Shown: positions 6,755 to 12,541 of the stretch, one piece after another
Position numbering within the stretch: position 1 is the first letter of the stretch
Layout of the letters: each line of letters starts with the position of its first letter
Assembly (NCBI GenBank): GCA_003021755.1
Contig: PXQZ01000098.1
Span: 1-12,620 of the forward strand
DNA length: 12,620 nucleotides
Origin: Halobacteriales archaeon QH_8_67_36
Lineage (GTDB): Archaea; Halobacteriota; Halobacteria; Halobacteriales; Haloarculaceae
Direction of reading: 5' to 3'
Translations under genes and position numbers: made by a program
Notes under the pieces: generated by a model
What the model was told of the DNA's origin: nothing
The model's database searches: none
Seen by the model: the letters and a program-made list of their open reading frames with translations, nothing else

Positions 6755-8002
6755 TCAGCGCCACGGCGTCGACCGCTGTTGAATCTCGCCGGCCAGCGGC
6801 TCAGCCATCGCATCGGCCACGTCGTCGCCGTTCGCCAGCGCCCACATCAGTTTGACCTTCGCGGTGCCGGGGAGCATGTCCTCGCCCTCGATAACGCCCG
6901 CGTCGAGCAGGTCCCGGCCCGTGTCGTAGACCCGGTCACAGACGCGGCCTTCGAGACACTGGCTGGTCATCACGACGGGGATATCCAGCTCCTCGATGAT
7001 CGATATCAGGTCGGTGTCGACGTGACCCAGTCCCGTCCCCTCGACGATGAGGCCGTCGCTGTTCTCGGCGGCGGCTTCGAGCAGGGCAGTGTCCATGCCC
7101 GGCGTAAACTTGACCAGTTCGACGTCTGTGGCCAGGTCGTCGTGGAGTGCCAGTTCCTGCTCGTCTCGCGGCCGGTAGTCGCGCCGGAACGAGACGACGG
7201 TGTCGCCGTCGGTGTCGTAGTCGACGGTTCCGAGTGGCTTCGCGCCGACCGTCTCGAAGGCGTCCCGGCGGGAGGTGTGGTTCTTGCGCACGCGAGTCCC
7301 GCGGTGGAGCGCACACCGGTCGTCGGCCTCGGTCTCGTGCATACAGACCAGTACCTCCGCGCAGTCGCTCGTGGCCGCCTCGACGGCGGAGACGGCGTTC
7401 ATGACGTTGTCCGAGGAGGGGCGGTCCGCCGAGCGCTGGCTGCCGGTGAAGACGACTGGCACGGGCGTATCGAGCATGAAGGCCATCGCCGAGGCCGTGA
7501 ACTGCATCGTGTCGGTGCCGTGCATGACGACGACGCCGTCGGCGCCGGCCTCGATCTCCTCGTAGACGGCGACGGCGAGTTCCTGCCAGACGTCCGGCGT
7601 CATGTTCTCCGAAAGGATGTTGGCGACGACGCGGCCGCGGTAGTTGGCCATCCCCGCCAGGTCGGGGACTGCCCGGAGTACGTCCTCGGCGTCGAACTGC
7701 GCCGTCACCGCGCCGGTGCGGTAGTCGACCGTCGAGGCGATGGTGCCGCCGGTGGAGATGAGTGACACCGTCGGGAGGTCGTCGTCGAACTCGATCGCCG
7801 AGCTACTCTCCTCGTCCTGTGCGCTCTCGATGTCGTAGACGTTCGATTCGAGCACGTCGACGCTCGCCTGGTCGCGGTCGATACCCACGTTGTACCCCCC
7901 GTCGAGTTTGACCACGAGGTGGTCCGCGGTGCTGGAGGGGAGCAAGACGCCCTCGTAGCGCTGGTCCGCGCGGTCGACGCGGACCCGGTCGCCTGCGTTC
8001 AT
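6755..8002 (-). CDS. gatD: Glu-tRNA(Gln) amidotransferase subunit D
   Basis: 415 residues. GatD is the asparaginase-like subunit of the archaeal GatDE complex, which makes ammonia from Gln for conversion of Glu-tRNA(Gln) to Gln-tRNA(Gln). The N-terminal ~55 residues form the small barrel typical of GatD (GDRVRVDRADQRYEGVLLP, LDGGYNVGI). The asparaginase core follows, with Thr87 in STGGTIAS, Thr163-Asp164 in HGTDTM and Lys240 in VRKNHTS. The N-terminal domain and RKNHTSRRDAF distinguish it from plain asparaginases. The partner gatE is not in the window, which is common. The ATG at 8000-8002 (MNAGDRV) is chosen. The open frame continues upstream to 8104, but that stretch is Arg-rich and unlike the family. 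No clear TATA box is seen at the leaderless distance. Confidence 0.95.
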   Translation of the reverse strand: MNAGDRVRVDRADQRYEGVLLPSSTADHLVVKLDGGYNVGIDRDQASVDVLESNVYDIESAQDEESSSAIEFDDDLPTVSLISTGGTIASTVDYRTGAVTAQFDAEDVLRAVPDLAGMANYRGRVVANILSENMTPDVWQELAVAVYEEIEAGADGVVVMHGTDTMQFTASAMAFMLDTPVPVVFTGSQRSADRPSSDNVMNAVSAVEAATSDCAEVLVCMHETEADDRCALHRGTRVRKNHTSRRDAFETVGAKPLGTVDYDTDGDTVVSFRRDYRPRDEQELALHDDLATDVELVKFTPGMDTALLEAAAENSDGLIVEGTGLGHVDTDLISIIEELDIPVVMTSQCLEGRVCDRVYDTGRDLLDAGVIEGEDMLPGTAKVKLMWALANGDDVADAMAEPLAGEIQQRSTPWR

Positions 8003-8310
8003 GTCCGCCAGTTCTGGCCGACGTGACTTGAACCCACTCGTTCGGCCCGACCGGTTCCGACGGCAGACGCCGACTGCCCGTTCCGGTATCCGCCGGCGGT
8101 ACACGCCGGTGGCCCGGTGGCGTTCACCAATGCCGGATGCCGGCGAGAAATGCCGGCGTCCGCCAGCGGCTGATACGGATCTTTGTGGCGATTTACCGAT
8201 GCGTACCGACCTCGGAGTCGGTACGACCTGAAAATAACCTGTAATAATCAGTATGGCGCGAGTCAGACAAGCTCCACAAAGGACATACGTCCAGCGAGCG
8301 GAACATACGT
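8003..8310. other. 308-bp divergent intergenic region between gatD and the membrane protein
   Basis: No gene is supported here. Visible elements are a GCCAG-AA-CTGGC hairpin in the gatD 5' leader (8011-8022), three copies of ATGCCGG (8130-8156), the inverted repeat GTACCGAC/GTCGGTAC (8203-8224), an A/T-rich stretch (8229-8252) that could hold a promoter for the plus-strand gene, and CATACGT repeats next to the start codon at 8311. Confidence 0.55.
8203..8224. promoter_or_regulatory. 22-bp operator-like inverted repeat
   Basis: GTACCGAC (8203-8210) and GTCGGTAC (8217-8224) are exact reverse complements around the 6-nt spacer CTCGGA. It lies just upstream of the A/T-rich stretch AAAATAACCTGTAATAAT (8231-8248), a position suited to a regulator of the gene starting at 8311. 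Confidence 0.45.
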
Positions 8311-8316
8311 ATGTCC
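8281..8316. promoter_or_regulatory. Repeated CATACGT sites and palindrome over the start codon
   Basis: GACATACGT (8282-8290) recurs as AACATACGT (8302-8310), exactly 20 bp apart, or about two helical turns. The second copy is part of the 12-bp perfect palindrome ACATACGTATGT (8303-8314), which contains the ATG at 8311. A protein binding here would block transcription or translation start. Confidence 0.45.
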
Positions 8317-8781
8317 GAACAGACGGCGGAACGAACCCGCGGATCGGGCGCGGACGCCGACGCGGAGGCGGTCACCGACGTGACGAACACGTCGACCGGC
8401 CCGCTAAAGGACGAGAGCGCCGGGGACTCCAGCCGCAGCTACTTCTCGGTTCGGGCGCTCATCGTCGCCTTCGTCGCCATCGGCGGCGGGATGACGCTGG
8501 GAAGCCTCGTGCCGGTGCTCCCGTTCACCGCGTTCGCCGGTATCCCCGTGGGGGCGTTCCTCCACGGCCTGCTGGACCGCGAGCGCCGCTACGCCGAGAC
8601 GGCCGTCGCCGGCGGCCTGCTGGCCGGGCTGTCAATCATCACCTCGCTGCTCCCGCAGCTTCTCGCCGGCCTGAACGGGACGCGCCTGTTCGCCATCGCC
8701 GCCGCTACCGGGATGATCCTCGGCCTGGTGGGCCACTACTTCGGCCGCGATTTGCGGGACGGCCTGACACGGGACCTCTAA
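8311..8781 (+). CDS. Small four-helix membrane protein of unknown function
   Basis: 156 residues. The first ~45 are hydrophilic, rich in Asp, Ala, Thr and Ser, and presumably cytoplasmic. Four hydrophobic segments follow, about residues 47-67, 68-88, 97-120 and 124-143. The middle is Gly/Leu-rich (AIGGGMTLGSLVPVLPFTAFAGIPVGAF), and the protein ends with a short charged tail (GRDLRDGLTRDL). Small Gly-rich integral membrane proteins of this type are common in haloarchaea; the pattern recalls DUF456-like proteins, but I would not assign it. It is divergent from gatD and convergent with the ArsR-like gene, so it is a single transcription unit. A longer frame starting at 8253 in another phase is a GC shadow. 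The start is chosen for the typical MSEQTAE N-terminus. Confidence 0.75.
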   Translation: MSEQTAERTRGSGADADAEAVTDVTNTSTGPLKDESAGDSSRSYFSVRALIVAFVAIGGGMTLGSLVPVLPFTAFAGIPVGAFLHGLLDRERRYAETAVAGGLLAGLSIITSLLPQLLAGLNGTRLFAIAAATGMILGLVGHYFGRDLRDGLTRDL

Positions 8782-8797
8782 GCGGCGCGCTCGCCGC
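8782..8797. terminator. GC hairpin after the membrane protein gene
   Basis: GCGGCG, CGCT, CGCCGC begins at the stop codon of the membrane protein. No T-tract follows, so a terminator role is tentative. The remaining ~180 bp of the convergent gap show no gene or clear signal. Confidence 0.35.
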
Positions 8798-8979
8798 CGA
8801 CCGACGTGACACTTGCCCGCGAGCAGCCGGCTACGACCACCGCGCGGTCCGGGCAATTAGAGCGGGACGAGTCGAGTCGATGGCTCGTGAGGGCCGCTGC
8901 TGGGCCGGCTCGGCTCGTTGTATGGCCGCGTACACTGGTCAATGTGATAGCTATGGCACGTTGGGCCAGCCGTAACCCG

Positions 8980-9627
8980 TCAGACCAGCCGCCAGCCGCC
9001 GTCGGTCCGCTCGACGACGTTCTCCTCCGCGAGTCGACCCAACACCTTCTCGACGAGTTCCGGCGGCGCCTCGACCTCGCGGGCCAGCCCGCGCACCGTC
9101 GTCGGTCCCTGGGTGAGCGCGCTCACCAGTTCCGCGTACAGGCGCCCCTCGCCGTCCTCGATGGCGTCGTCGAACCGGTCGCGGACGTCGGTCACACGGC
9201 CCTGAACCCACCGCTGGGCCAGCGACAGCTCGTTTTCGAGCTGTTCGAGCCGGGCGAGCTGTCCGGCCAGGTCTCGGAGGTCGCCGCCAACTTCCGTTTC
9301 GACCTCGATCGAGAGGTGCCGACAGGTGGAGATGTCCAGTCCGGTACTCGCGGGATAGGCGCTCTTGGTGCCGAACTCGTACGGCGAGACGCGCACTTCG
9401 AGCCGGAGGTTCCGCGAGATGGAGAAGTACTTCCGTCGCTGGTCGTCGGTGCGTGACTCGACCAGCCCCGCTTTCTCCAGCTTCTTTAGATGGTCGATGA
9501 CGGCTTTCGGGCTGACGCCGAGATACTCGCTTATTTCGGTCACGTAGCAGGGCTTGTGTGCGAGCAGGCGCAGAATCCGCCGGCGGTTGGCGTTTCCAAG
9601 CAAGTCGAGCAGCTCGGCGGAGTCCAT
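8980..9627 (-). CDS. ArsR-like transcriptional regulator with two winged-helix domains
   Basis: 215 residues. The N-terminal winged HTH (about 5-75) reads LLGNANRRRILRLLAHKP and ISEYLGVSPKAVIDHLKKLEKAGLVES, followed by the wing RKYFSIS; this is clearly ArsR/HTH type. Residues 76-110 form a strand-rich middle (LRLEVRVSPYEFGTKS), and residues 113-150 a leucine-rich heptad segment suited to dimerisation. A second HTH-like module (about 160-215) reads LVSALTQGPTTVRGLAREVEAPPELVEKVLGRLAEENVVER. No cysteine or histidine cluster suggests metal sensing, so the ligand is unknown. The architecture is shared by other archaeal ArsR-like regulators. A T-rich box lies 24-31 bp upstream. It follows the secreted-protein gene by 50 bp and may act on it, which is an inference from proximity only. 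Confidence 0.88.
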   Translation of the reverse strand: MDSAELLDLLGNANRRRILRLLAHKPCYVTEISEYLGVSPKAVIDHLKKLEKAGLVESRTDDQRRKYFSISRNLRLEVRVSPYEFGTKSAYPASTGLDISTCRHLSIEVETEVGGDLRDLAGQLARLEQLENELSLAQRWVQGRVTDVRDRFDDAIEDGEGRLYAELVSALTQGPTTVRGLAREVEAPPELVEKVLGRLAEENVVERTDGGWRLV

Positions 9628-9649
9628 TCACCTGACGTAATGGGTCGCA

Positions 9650-9660
9650 GTAAAAAAGGG
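9650..9660 (-). promoter_or_regulatory. Shared T-tract: promoter of the regulator and terminator of the secreted-protein gene
   Basis: The minus strand reads CCCTTTTTTAC, centred about 27 bp before the regulator ATG and about 20 bp after the stop of the secreted-protein gene. It fits a TATA box for a leaderless mRNA and also a T6 archaeal terminator. Confidence 0.5.
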
Positions 9661-9677
9661 TGACCCTCAGTGAGCCG

Positions 9678-10574
9678 TCAGTTTCCGGCCCGTCCCGGTG
9701 CGTCGCCGCCCCGCTGTCCGCCGGCGTTATCGCTCCGACCGGCGTCCGAGTCGCCGGTCTGACCGCCGCTCCCGTTATCGTTTCCCGTCGAATCGCTGCC
9801 GCCGTCCGCGTCGCCCGTGGAACCGGTCTCGTCGTTGGACCCGTCCGTCGCGCTCGTGCCGCCGTCGGCCGCGCTGTCGCCGCCCTGCGTTCGGTTCGAC
9901 GGCGGGCCGCGCTCGCCGTCACCGCTCCGGTCCGTGGACTGACCGCGCTCATCCCCGTCCTTGGGCGGGCCGCGATCCTCGGGTGCCCCCCGGTCTTCGG
10001 GCGGCCCCCGATCCTCTGGCGGCCCCCGATCCTCCGGCGGCCCGCCACCCAGCCCGCGGGCGATGGCTGCCACCTCGGGCCCCGTCAGGTCGGACGCGTT
10101 CTCGCGGAGCCGGTCCAGCCGACTCTCGTTCACGCCGGCCCGGGTCGCGGCCTCGTCGGTGTCGTTTATCGCCGTCTGCAGCGCGTCGATGCGGGCGTTT
10201 AGTCGGCTCTGCCGGGCGACGTAGGCCGGTTCGGTGACGTTGCCGGCCTCGTACGCCGCCTGCAGGCTCTCGTTCCGTCGCTGGAGTCGCTCCAGTCGCT
10301 GTTCCAGCGCCCCGACCCGGTCGCTGACGAGCCGTGCCCTGTCGCTGGCGTTGGACTGGTTGAACTCGGCGTTCCACATCCCGTTCTCGACGGACTCGTT
10401 CACCGCAGTGGACGTCGACTGCGTGAACGCCGTCAGCTGCGTCCCCATCCCGGCGGTCTCCCCGCTCCGGTTGGTCGTATCGGTCGCCGTCGCAGTCTCC
10501 TGTGCCATGATGGTCGGCGCGACCAGCATGGCGACGGCGACCGACACGACGAGCAGCGTGTGCCGGTGAGTCAT
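9678..10574 (-). CDS. Secreted coiled-coil protein with GPPEDR tandem repeats (function unknown)
   Basis: 298 residues. An N-terminal signal peptide (1-24, hydrophobic 7-20) ends near TIMA-QETA. Residues 79-165 are a charged helical, heptad-like region (RVGALEQRLERLQRRNESLQ, RLNARIDALQTAI), which probably forms a coiled coil. Residues 178-206 carry five hexapeptide units, GPPEDR with variants GAPEDR and GPPKDG. The last ~90 residues are a disordered Gly/Asp/Ser/Asn tail without hydrophobic anchor. About ten NxS/T sequons suggest an N-glycosylated extracellular protein. I do not recognise a named family; similar secreted helical proteins occur in haloarchaea. A TATA box lies 27-35 bp upstream. 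The regulator gene follows directly and the DUF1405 gene precedes it, all on the same strand. Confidence 0.8.
   Translation of the reverse strand: MTHRHTLLVVSVAVAMLVAPTIMAQETATATDTTNRSGETAGMGTQLTAFTQSTSTAVNESVENGMWNAEFNQSNASDRARLVSDRVGALEQRLERLQRRNESLQAAYEAGNVTEPAYVARQSRLNARIDALQTAINDTDEAATRAGVNESRLDRLRENASDLTGPEVAAIARGLGGGPPEDRGPPEDRGPPEDRGAPEDRGPPKDGDERGQSTDRSGDGERGPPSNRTQGGDSAADGGTSATDGSNDETGSTGDADGGSDSTGNDNGSGGQTGDSDAGRSDNAGGQRGGDAPGRAGN
9957..10043. repeat. 18-bp tandem repeat encoding GPPEDR units
   Basis: About five in-frame 18-bp units of the type GGCCCCCGATCCTC(C/T)GGC on the plus strand. Two neighbouring units are nearly identical at DNA level (10003-10038), which points to recent slippage or duplication. 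The outer units have diverged. Confidence 0.75.
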
Positions 10575-10599
10575 CTATAACAGTGTATGGCCGTCGCTT

Positions 10600-10610
10600 G
10601 ATAAAAACAG
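10600..10610 (-). promoter_or_regulatory. TATA box of the secreted-protein gene
   Basis: The minus strand reads CTGTTTTTATC, centred about 30 bp before the ATG at 10574, the leaderless distance. Confidence 0.55.
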
Positions 10611-10669
10611 GGCCGTTCGTTCGTGTCGTTCATGCGCCCGCGAGACCGCCCGAGCCAGTCCAAGAGCGT

Positions 10670-11305
10670 TTATTTAGCACGTTCGCCGAGTCGTGGCAGC
10701 CAGCGGGCCGCCACCGCCACCGACAGGACCGACAGGGCGACGGTGGCGCCGACGAGCGCGGGCCCCGGGTCGTACCGCAGCGGCGGGTAGTAGCCGAAGC
10801 CGTAGTCCAACAGGTCGTTGGCAAGTGCCAGGACCAGCGCCGTCACCAGCGCCCCGCGGGTCGTCCGTGCATAGTGGGGGACCAGCGCCCCCTCGGCGAC
10901 GAAGCCGACGTGCGTGACGATGATGCCGAAGTAGGCCCACAGCGCCGGGAAGTAGAGGGTGAAACCGAGGTTCAGCGCCACGACCGTCCAGACGCCCATC
11001 TTCACCAGCCACACCAGCGCGATGGTGTGGAGATACGCCAGCGGCCGGTTCGTCGGCGCGTCCTCCAGTGACTCCCCGAGAAACGGCCACAGCGTCACGA
11101 GCGACAGCGTCATCAGAAAGAGGGCGGTCGGCGAATCGGCGTACAGCGGCCAGAGGAACGTCGACACGCCCGGCATCGTCTCGACGTAGTAGCGCACGCC
11201 GACGAGGATGGCCACCGCGTTGACGACGACCAGCCACACCAGACTCGGCGCGTTCTCCAGGTAGTACCGCGCGTACTTCCGCGGCAGTGGCCCCCGACTC
11301 TCCAT
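10670..11305 (-). CDS. DUF1405-family integral membrane protein
   Basis: 211 residues with about six hydrophobic segments (roughly 22-41, 60-77, 91-112, 118-138, 151-168, 181-201). The N-terminal helix region ARYYLENAPSLVWLVVVNAV, the WPLYADSPTALFLM motif (52-65) and GIIVTHVGFVAEGALVPHY (127-145) are what I associate with DUF1405 (YpjA-like) proteins of archaea and Firmicutes. The His in the last motif and conserved Trp/Asp are typical. No biochemical function is known to me. The ATG at 11303-11305 (MESRGPLPRKYARYY) is chosen; the in-frame extension further upstream is Cys/Ser/Pro-rich and runs into repeat copy A. No clean TATA box is seen. The stop is followed by a 95-bp gap before the secreted-protein gene on the same strand. 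Confidence 0.82.
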   Translation of the reverse strand: MESRGPLPRKYARYYLENAPSLVWLVVVNAVAILVGVRYYVETMPGVSTFLWPLYADSPTALFLMTLSLVTLWPFLGESLEDAPTNRPLAYLHTIALVWLVKMGVWTVVALNLGFTLYFPALWAYFGIIVTHVGFVAEGALVPHYARTTRGALVTALVLALANDLLDYGFGYYPPLRYDPGPALVGATVALSVLSVAVAARWLPRLGERAK

Positions 11306-11372
11306 ACAGGGGGTGCAGGACGGCGGTGTGAAACCCTGTCGGTACGAGTCGACAGCGGTATCGCTCACCAAT

Positions 11373-11546
11373 AGCCGAAAAGCCTCCCGTAGCCGGTTGG
11401 TCAAACAGCGTTGGGCGGGACTGAAAGGGGCCGCGCTATCGACGAAGCACGACGACGCAAGCACCGCAGGAACGACCGGAGGAGGGTGACGAGGAGCACA
11501 GCGAGTTGCGCGAGTCGATAGCGCGGGGGCTTTCTGACTCTACCGG
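11373..11546 (+). repeat. Structured repeat, copy A
   Basis: The left end AGCCGAAAAGCC (11373-11384) begins a ~58-bp conserved left part ending in GGGACTGAAAGGGG (11417-11430). The left stem CCGCGCTATCGAC (11431-11443) pairs perfectly with GTCGATAGCGCGG (11514-11526), 13 bp. Between them is the conserved core, starting GACGACGCAAGCACCGCAGG (11451) and ending CACAGCGAG (11505). The right end is GGGGGCTTTCTGACTC (11525-11540), then TACCGG. The outer ends AGCCGRAAAGCC and GGCTTTCTGACT are imperfect inverted repeats. This fills most of the 369-bp gap between the DUF1405 gene and the DUF5802-like gene. Confidence 0.75.
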
Positions 11547-11586
11547 GCGGTTGCGGTGCCGGAATCAAGCAGCGTATAGATACAGT

Positions 11587-11604
11587 CAGCAACCACGATT
11601 GCTG
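11587..11604. promoter_or_regulatory. Inverted repeat upstream of the DUF5802-like promoter
   Basis: CAGCAA (11587-11592) and TTGCTG (11599-11604) around a 6-nt spacer, 36 bp before the TATA box. A regulator site is possible but unproven. Confidence 0.3.
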
Positions 11605-11638
11605 AAATAGCCCGCCGACAAGGGGATCTCGCGGAAGG

Positions 11639-11649
11639 CTTTTATATAT
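11639..11649 (+). promoter_or_regulatory. TATA box of the DUF5802-like gene
   Basis: CTTTTATATAT is the strongest TATA match in the window, centred about 31 bp before the ATG at 11675. It decides that start over an in-frame ATG at 11654, which lies only about 10 bp past the box and so would precede the expected transcript start. Confidence 0.7.
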
Positions 11650-11674
11650 CCGTGTGCATCGTTCACATGTACCG

Positions 11675-12049
11675 ATGTTCGAACAGTTCTCACGTGGCTA
11701 CTACCTCGGTCGCCTGTACGTCGAACCACGCGAGGTCGGGGCCGCGATGTGTCGGGACCAGCACGAGCGTGTCAACCAACAGCTGTACGGCGACGAGGGC
11801 GTCACACGGACGGACCTGCCGCTGGTGATGAAGCTCGGACGGCGCCACTTCCCCGTCCGGGGGGACGAGGAGGTACCGGCGGACACGCTCGCGGTCCCGG
11901 AGGTAGTGTTGGAGGACGCGGACATCCGGAACCCGCCGAGCCTGAGCGAAGTGTTCCTCGCGAAGGCCGACCACGCGGCCCAGTTGCTGTCGGTAGCGGA
12001 CACGGGCGATGCCGTGCCTGACAGCGCGGTCCGAGAAGGCCGTGTTTAA
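11675..12049 (+). CDS. Conserved small haloarchaeal protein (DUF5802-like)
   Basis: 124 residues, acidic, with no membrane segment and no catalytic motif. The N-terminus MFEQFSRGYYLGRLYVEP, the central LPLVMKLGRRHFPVRGDEEVPADTLAVPE and the block NPPSLSEVFLAKADHAAQLL match a small family that I recall as conserved across haloarchaea (DUF5802). Function is unknown. The fold is probably small alpha/beta with a helical C-terminus (LSEVFLAKADHAAQLLSVA). The strong TATA box fixes a nearly leaderless transcript. It is bracketed by repeat copies A (upstream) and B (downstream) in the same orientation, which may be chance or may reflect movement of the intervening segment. Confidence 0.83.
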   Translation: MFEQFSRGYYLGRLYVEPREVGAAMCRDQHERVNQQLYGDEGVTRTDLPLVMKLGRRHFPVRGDEEVPADTLAVPEVVLEDADIRNPPSLSEVFLAKADHAAQLLSVADTGDAVPDSAVREGRV

Positions 12050-12070
12050 CTGACGAATTAGGGTGTCAAC

Positions 12071-12275
12071 AGCCGGAAAGCCCCCATGCCGGCTGGCCAA
12101 CCGGTTTCGGGTGGGACTGAAAGGGACGACTGGCCGAACGACGGGGGACGATGCAAGGACCGTAGGCCGAGGACCGCAGCGAGGTCGTTCGAAAGAGCGT
12201 CGCTCTCGTGAGGCGGCTATGCCGTCTTTCGAACCACCCCCGGGTTCAGCCAGTCGGAGCTTTCCGGCTCTCCGA
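12071..12275 (+). repeat. Structured repeat, copy B, with nested two-hairpin module
   Basis: The left part runs from AGCCGGAAAGCCCCCATGCC (12071) to GGGACTGAAAGGG (12113-12125), closely matching copy A. Stem CGACTGGCCGAAC (12127-12139) pairs with GTTCAGCCAGTCG (12244-12256) at 12 of 13 positions; its sequence is unrelated to the stem of A. A shortened core runs 12147-12183 (GACGATGCAAGGACC to GCAGCGAG). The right end is GGAGCTTTCCGGCTC (12256-12270). The terminal inverted repeats AGCCGGAAAGC and GCTTTCCGGCT are perfect over 11 bp. A ~50-bp module (12185-12236) sits between core and right stem. Confidence 0.75.
12185..12236. repeat. Nested two-hairpin module in copy B
   Basis: Outer arms GTTCGAAAG (12187-12195) and CTTTCGAAC (12226-12234) are perfect 9-bp complements. 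Inside are AGAGCG/CGCTCT (12194-12206) and GGCGGC-TAT-GCCGTC (12212-12226). A related module occurs at 12376-12436 in copy C. Confidence 0.6.
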
Positions 12276-12333
12276 GATGGACGCCACACTGCCGCTGAGA
12301 GTGTCGTGTTTATTTTAGCAGCAACGGACCTAT
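12276..12333. other. Spacer between copies B and C
   Basis: It contains the A/T-rich GTGTTTATTTTAGC (12306-12319), which could be a TATA box for plus-strand transcription into copy C or a T-rich stop for transcripts from the left. No gene is seen here, nor anywhere in 12050-12620. Confidence 0.35.
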
Positions 12334-12500
12334 AGAGCCAGAAAGCCCCCGCGTTCTCAGCTCCCGCGGCTCGCTGTCGTTCGAGAGAGCGAAGCTCTCT
12401 CGTGATGACGAAAGGCGCTCCGCGCCTTTCGAACCACGCTCCGGTGGGTGCTTGCGTCGCCGAGGTTCGCTGAGAACGCGGCCCCTTTCAGCCCCACCCA
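12334..12500 (-). repeat. Structured repeat, copy C (minus orientation), with nested module
   Basis: Read on the minus strand: GGGTGGGGCTGAAAGGGG, then stem CCGCGTTCTCAGC, pairing with GCTGAGAACGCGG. On the plus strand the arms are 12469-12481 and 12349-12361, 13 bp, perfect. The core GCGACGCAAGCACCC (12446-12460 on plus) and ACAGCGAG (12370-12377) are conserved. The right end is GGGGGCTTTCTGGCTCTATAGG. The stem sequence differs from A and B. The module at 12376-12436 contains two strong hairpins, CGAGAGAGC/GCTCTCTCG and GAAAGGCGC/GCGCCTTTC. Confidence 0.72.
12376..12436. repeat. Nested two-hairpin module in copy C
   Basis: On the plus strand it begins GTCGTTCGAGAGAGCGAAGC and ends GCGCCTTTCGAACCAC. 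The outer GTTCGA and TCGAAC are complementary. Order and orientation on the plus strand agree with the module in copy B, although copies B and C face opposite ways. Confidence 0.6.
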
Positions 12501-12541
12501 TGCCGGCTGGTCACCCGGCTACGGGTGGGGTTGAAAGGGGC
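12481..12541. repeat. Head-to-head junction of copies C and D
   Basis: GCCCCTTTCAGCCCCACCC (12481-12499) and GGGTGGGGTTGAAAGGGGC (12523-12541) are inverted repeats at 18 of 19 positions. The 23-nt centre TGCCGGCTGG...CGGCTAC also belongs to the conserved left part of the family. The two copies therefore share one left end. Confidence 0.65.

Noticed and set aside
6482..7765. Long open frame on the plus strand antisense to gatD and the lipoprotein gene
   Set aside because: It is a high-GC shadow: its product is rich in Arg, Val, His and Gly with no family motif, whereas the opposite strand encodes clear GatD and lipoprotein sequences.
8012..8045. tRNA-like 3' end or att remnant on the minus strand (GTGGGTTCAAGTCAC followed by GGCCA)
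   Set aside because: The T-stem has a G-A mismatch and wobble ends. No acceptor partner, anticodon arm or D arm can be found upstream, and there is no integrase nearby.
8253..8975. 240-codon frame overlapping the small membrane protein
   Set aside because: Arg/Gly/Pro-rich product typical of phase shadows. The frame starting at 8311 has membrane segments and a normal haloarchaeal composition.
8951..10048. 365-codon minus-strand frame overlapping the regulator and the secreted-protein gene
   Set aside because: Arg/Thr/Ala-rich product in an alternative phase. The frames with an HTH domain and with a signal peptide plus repeats explain the region better.
11401..11592. Short minus-strand frame within repeat copy A
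   Set aside because: It lies inside the repeat and has an Arg/Leu/Pro-rich product. The structure and conservation are those of a non-coding element.
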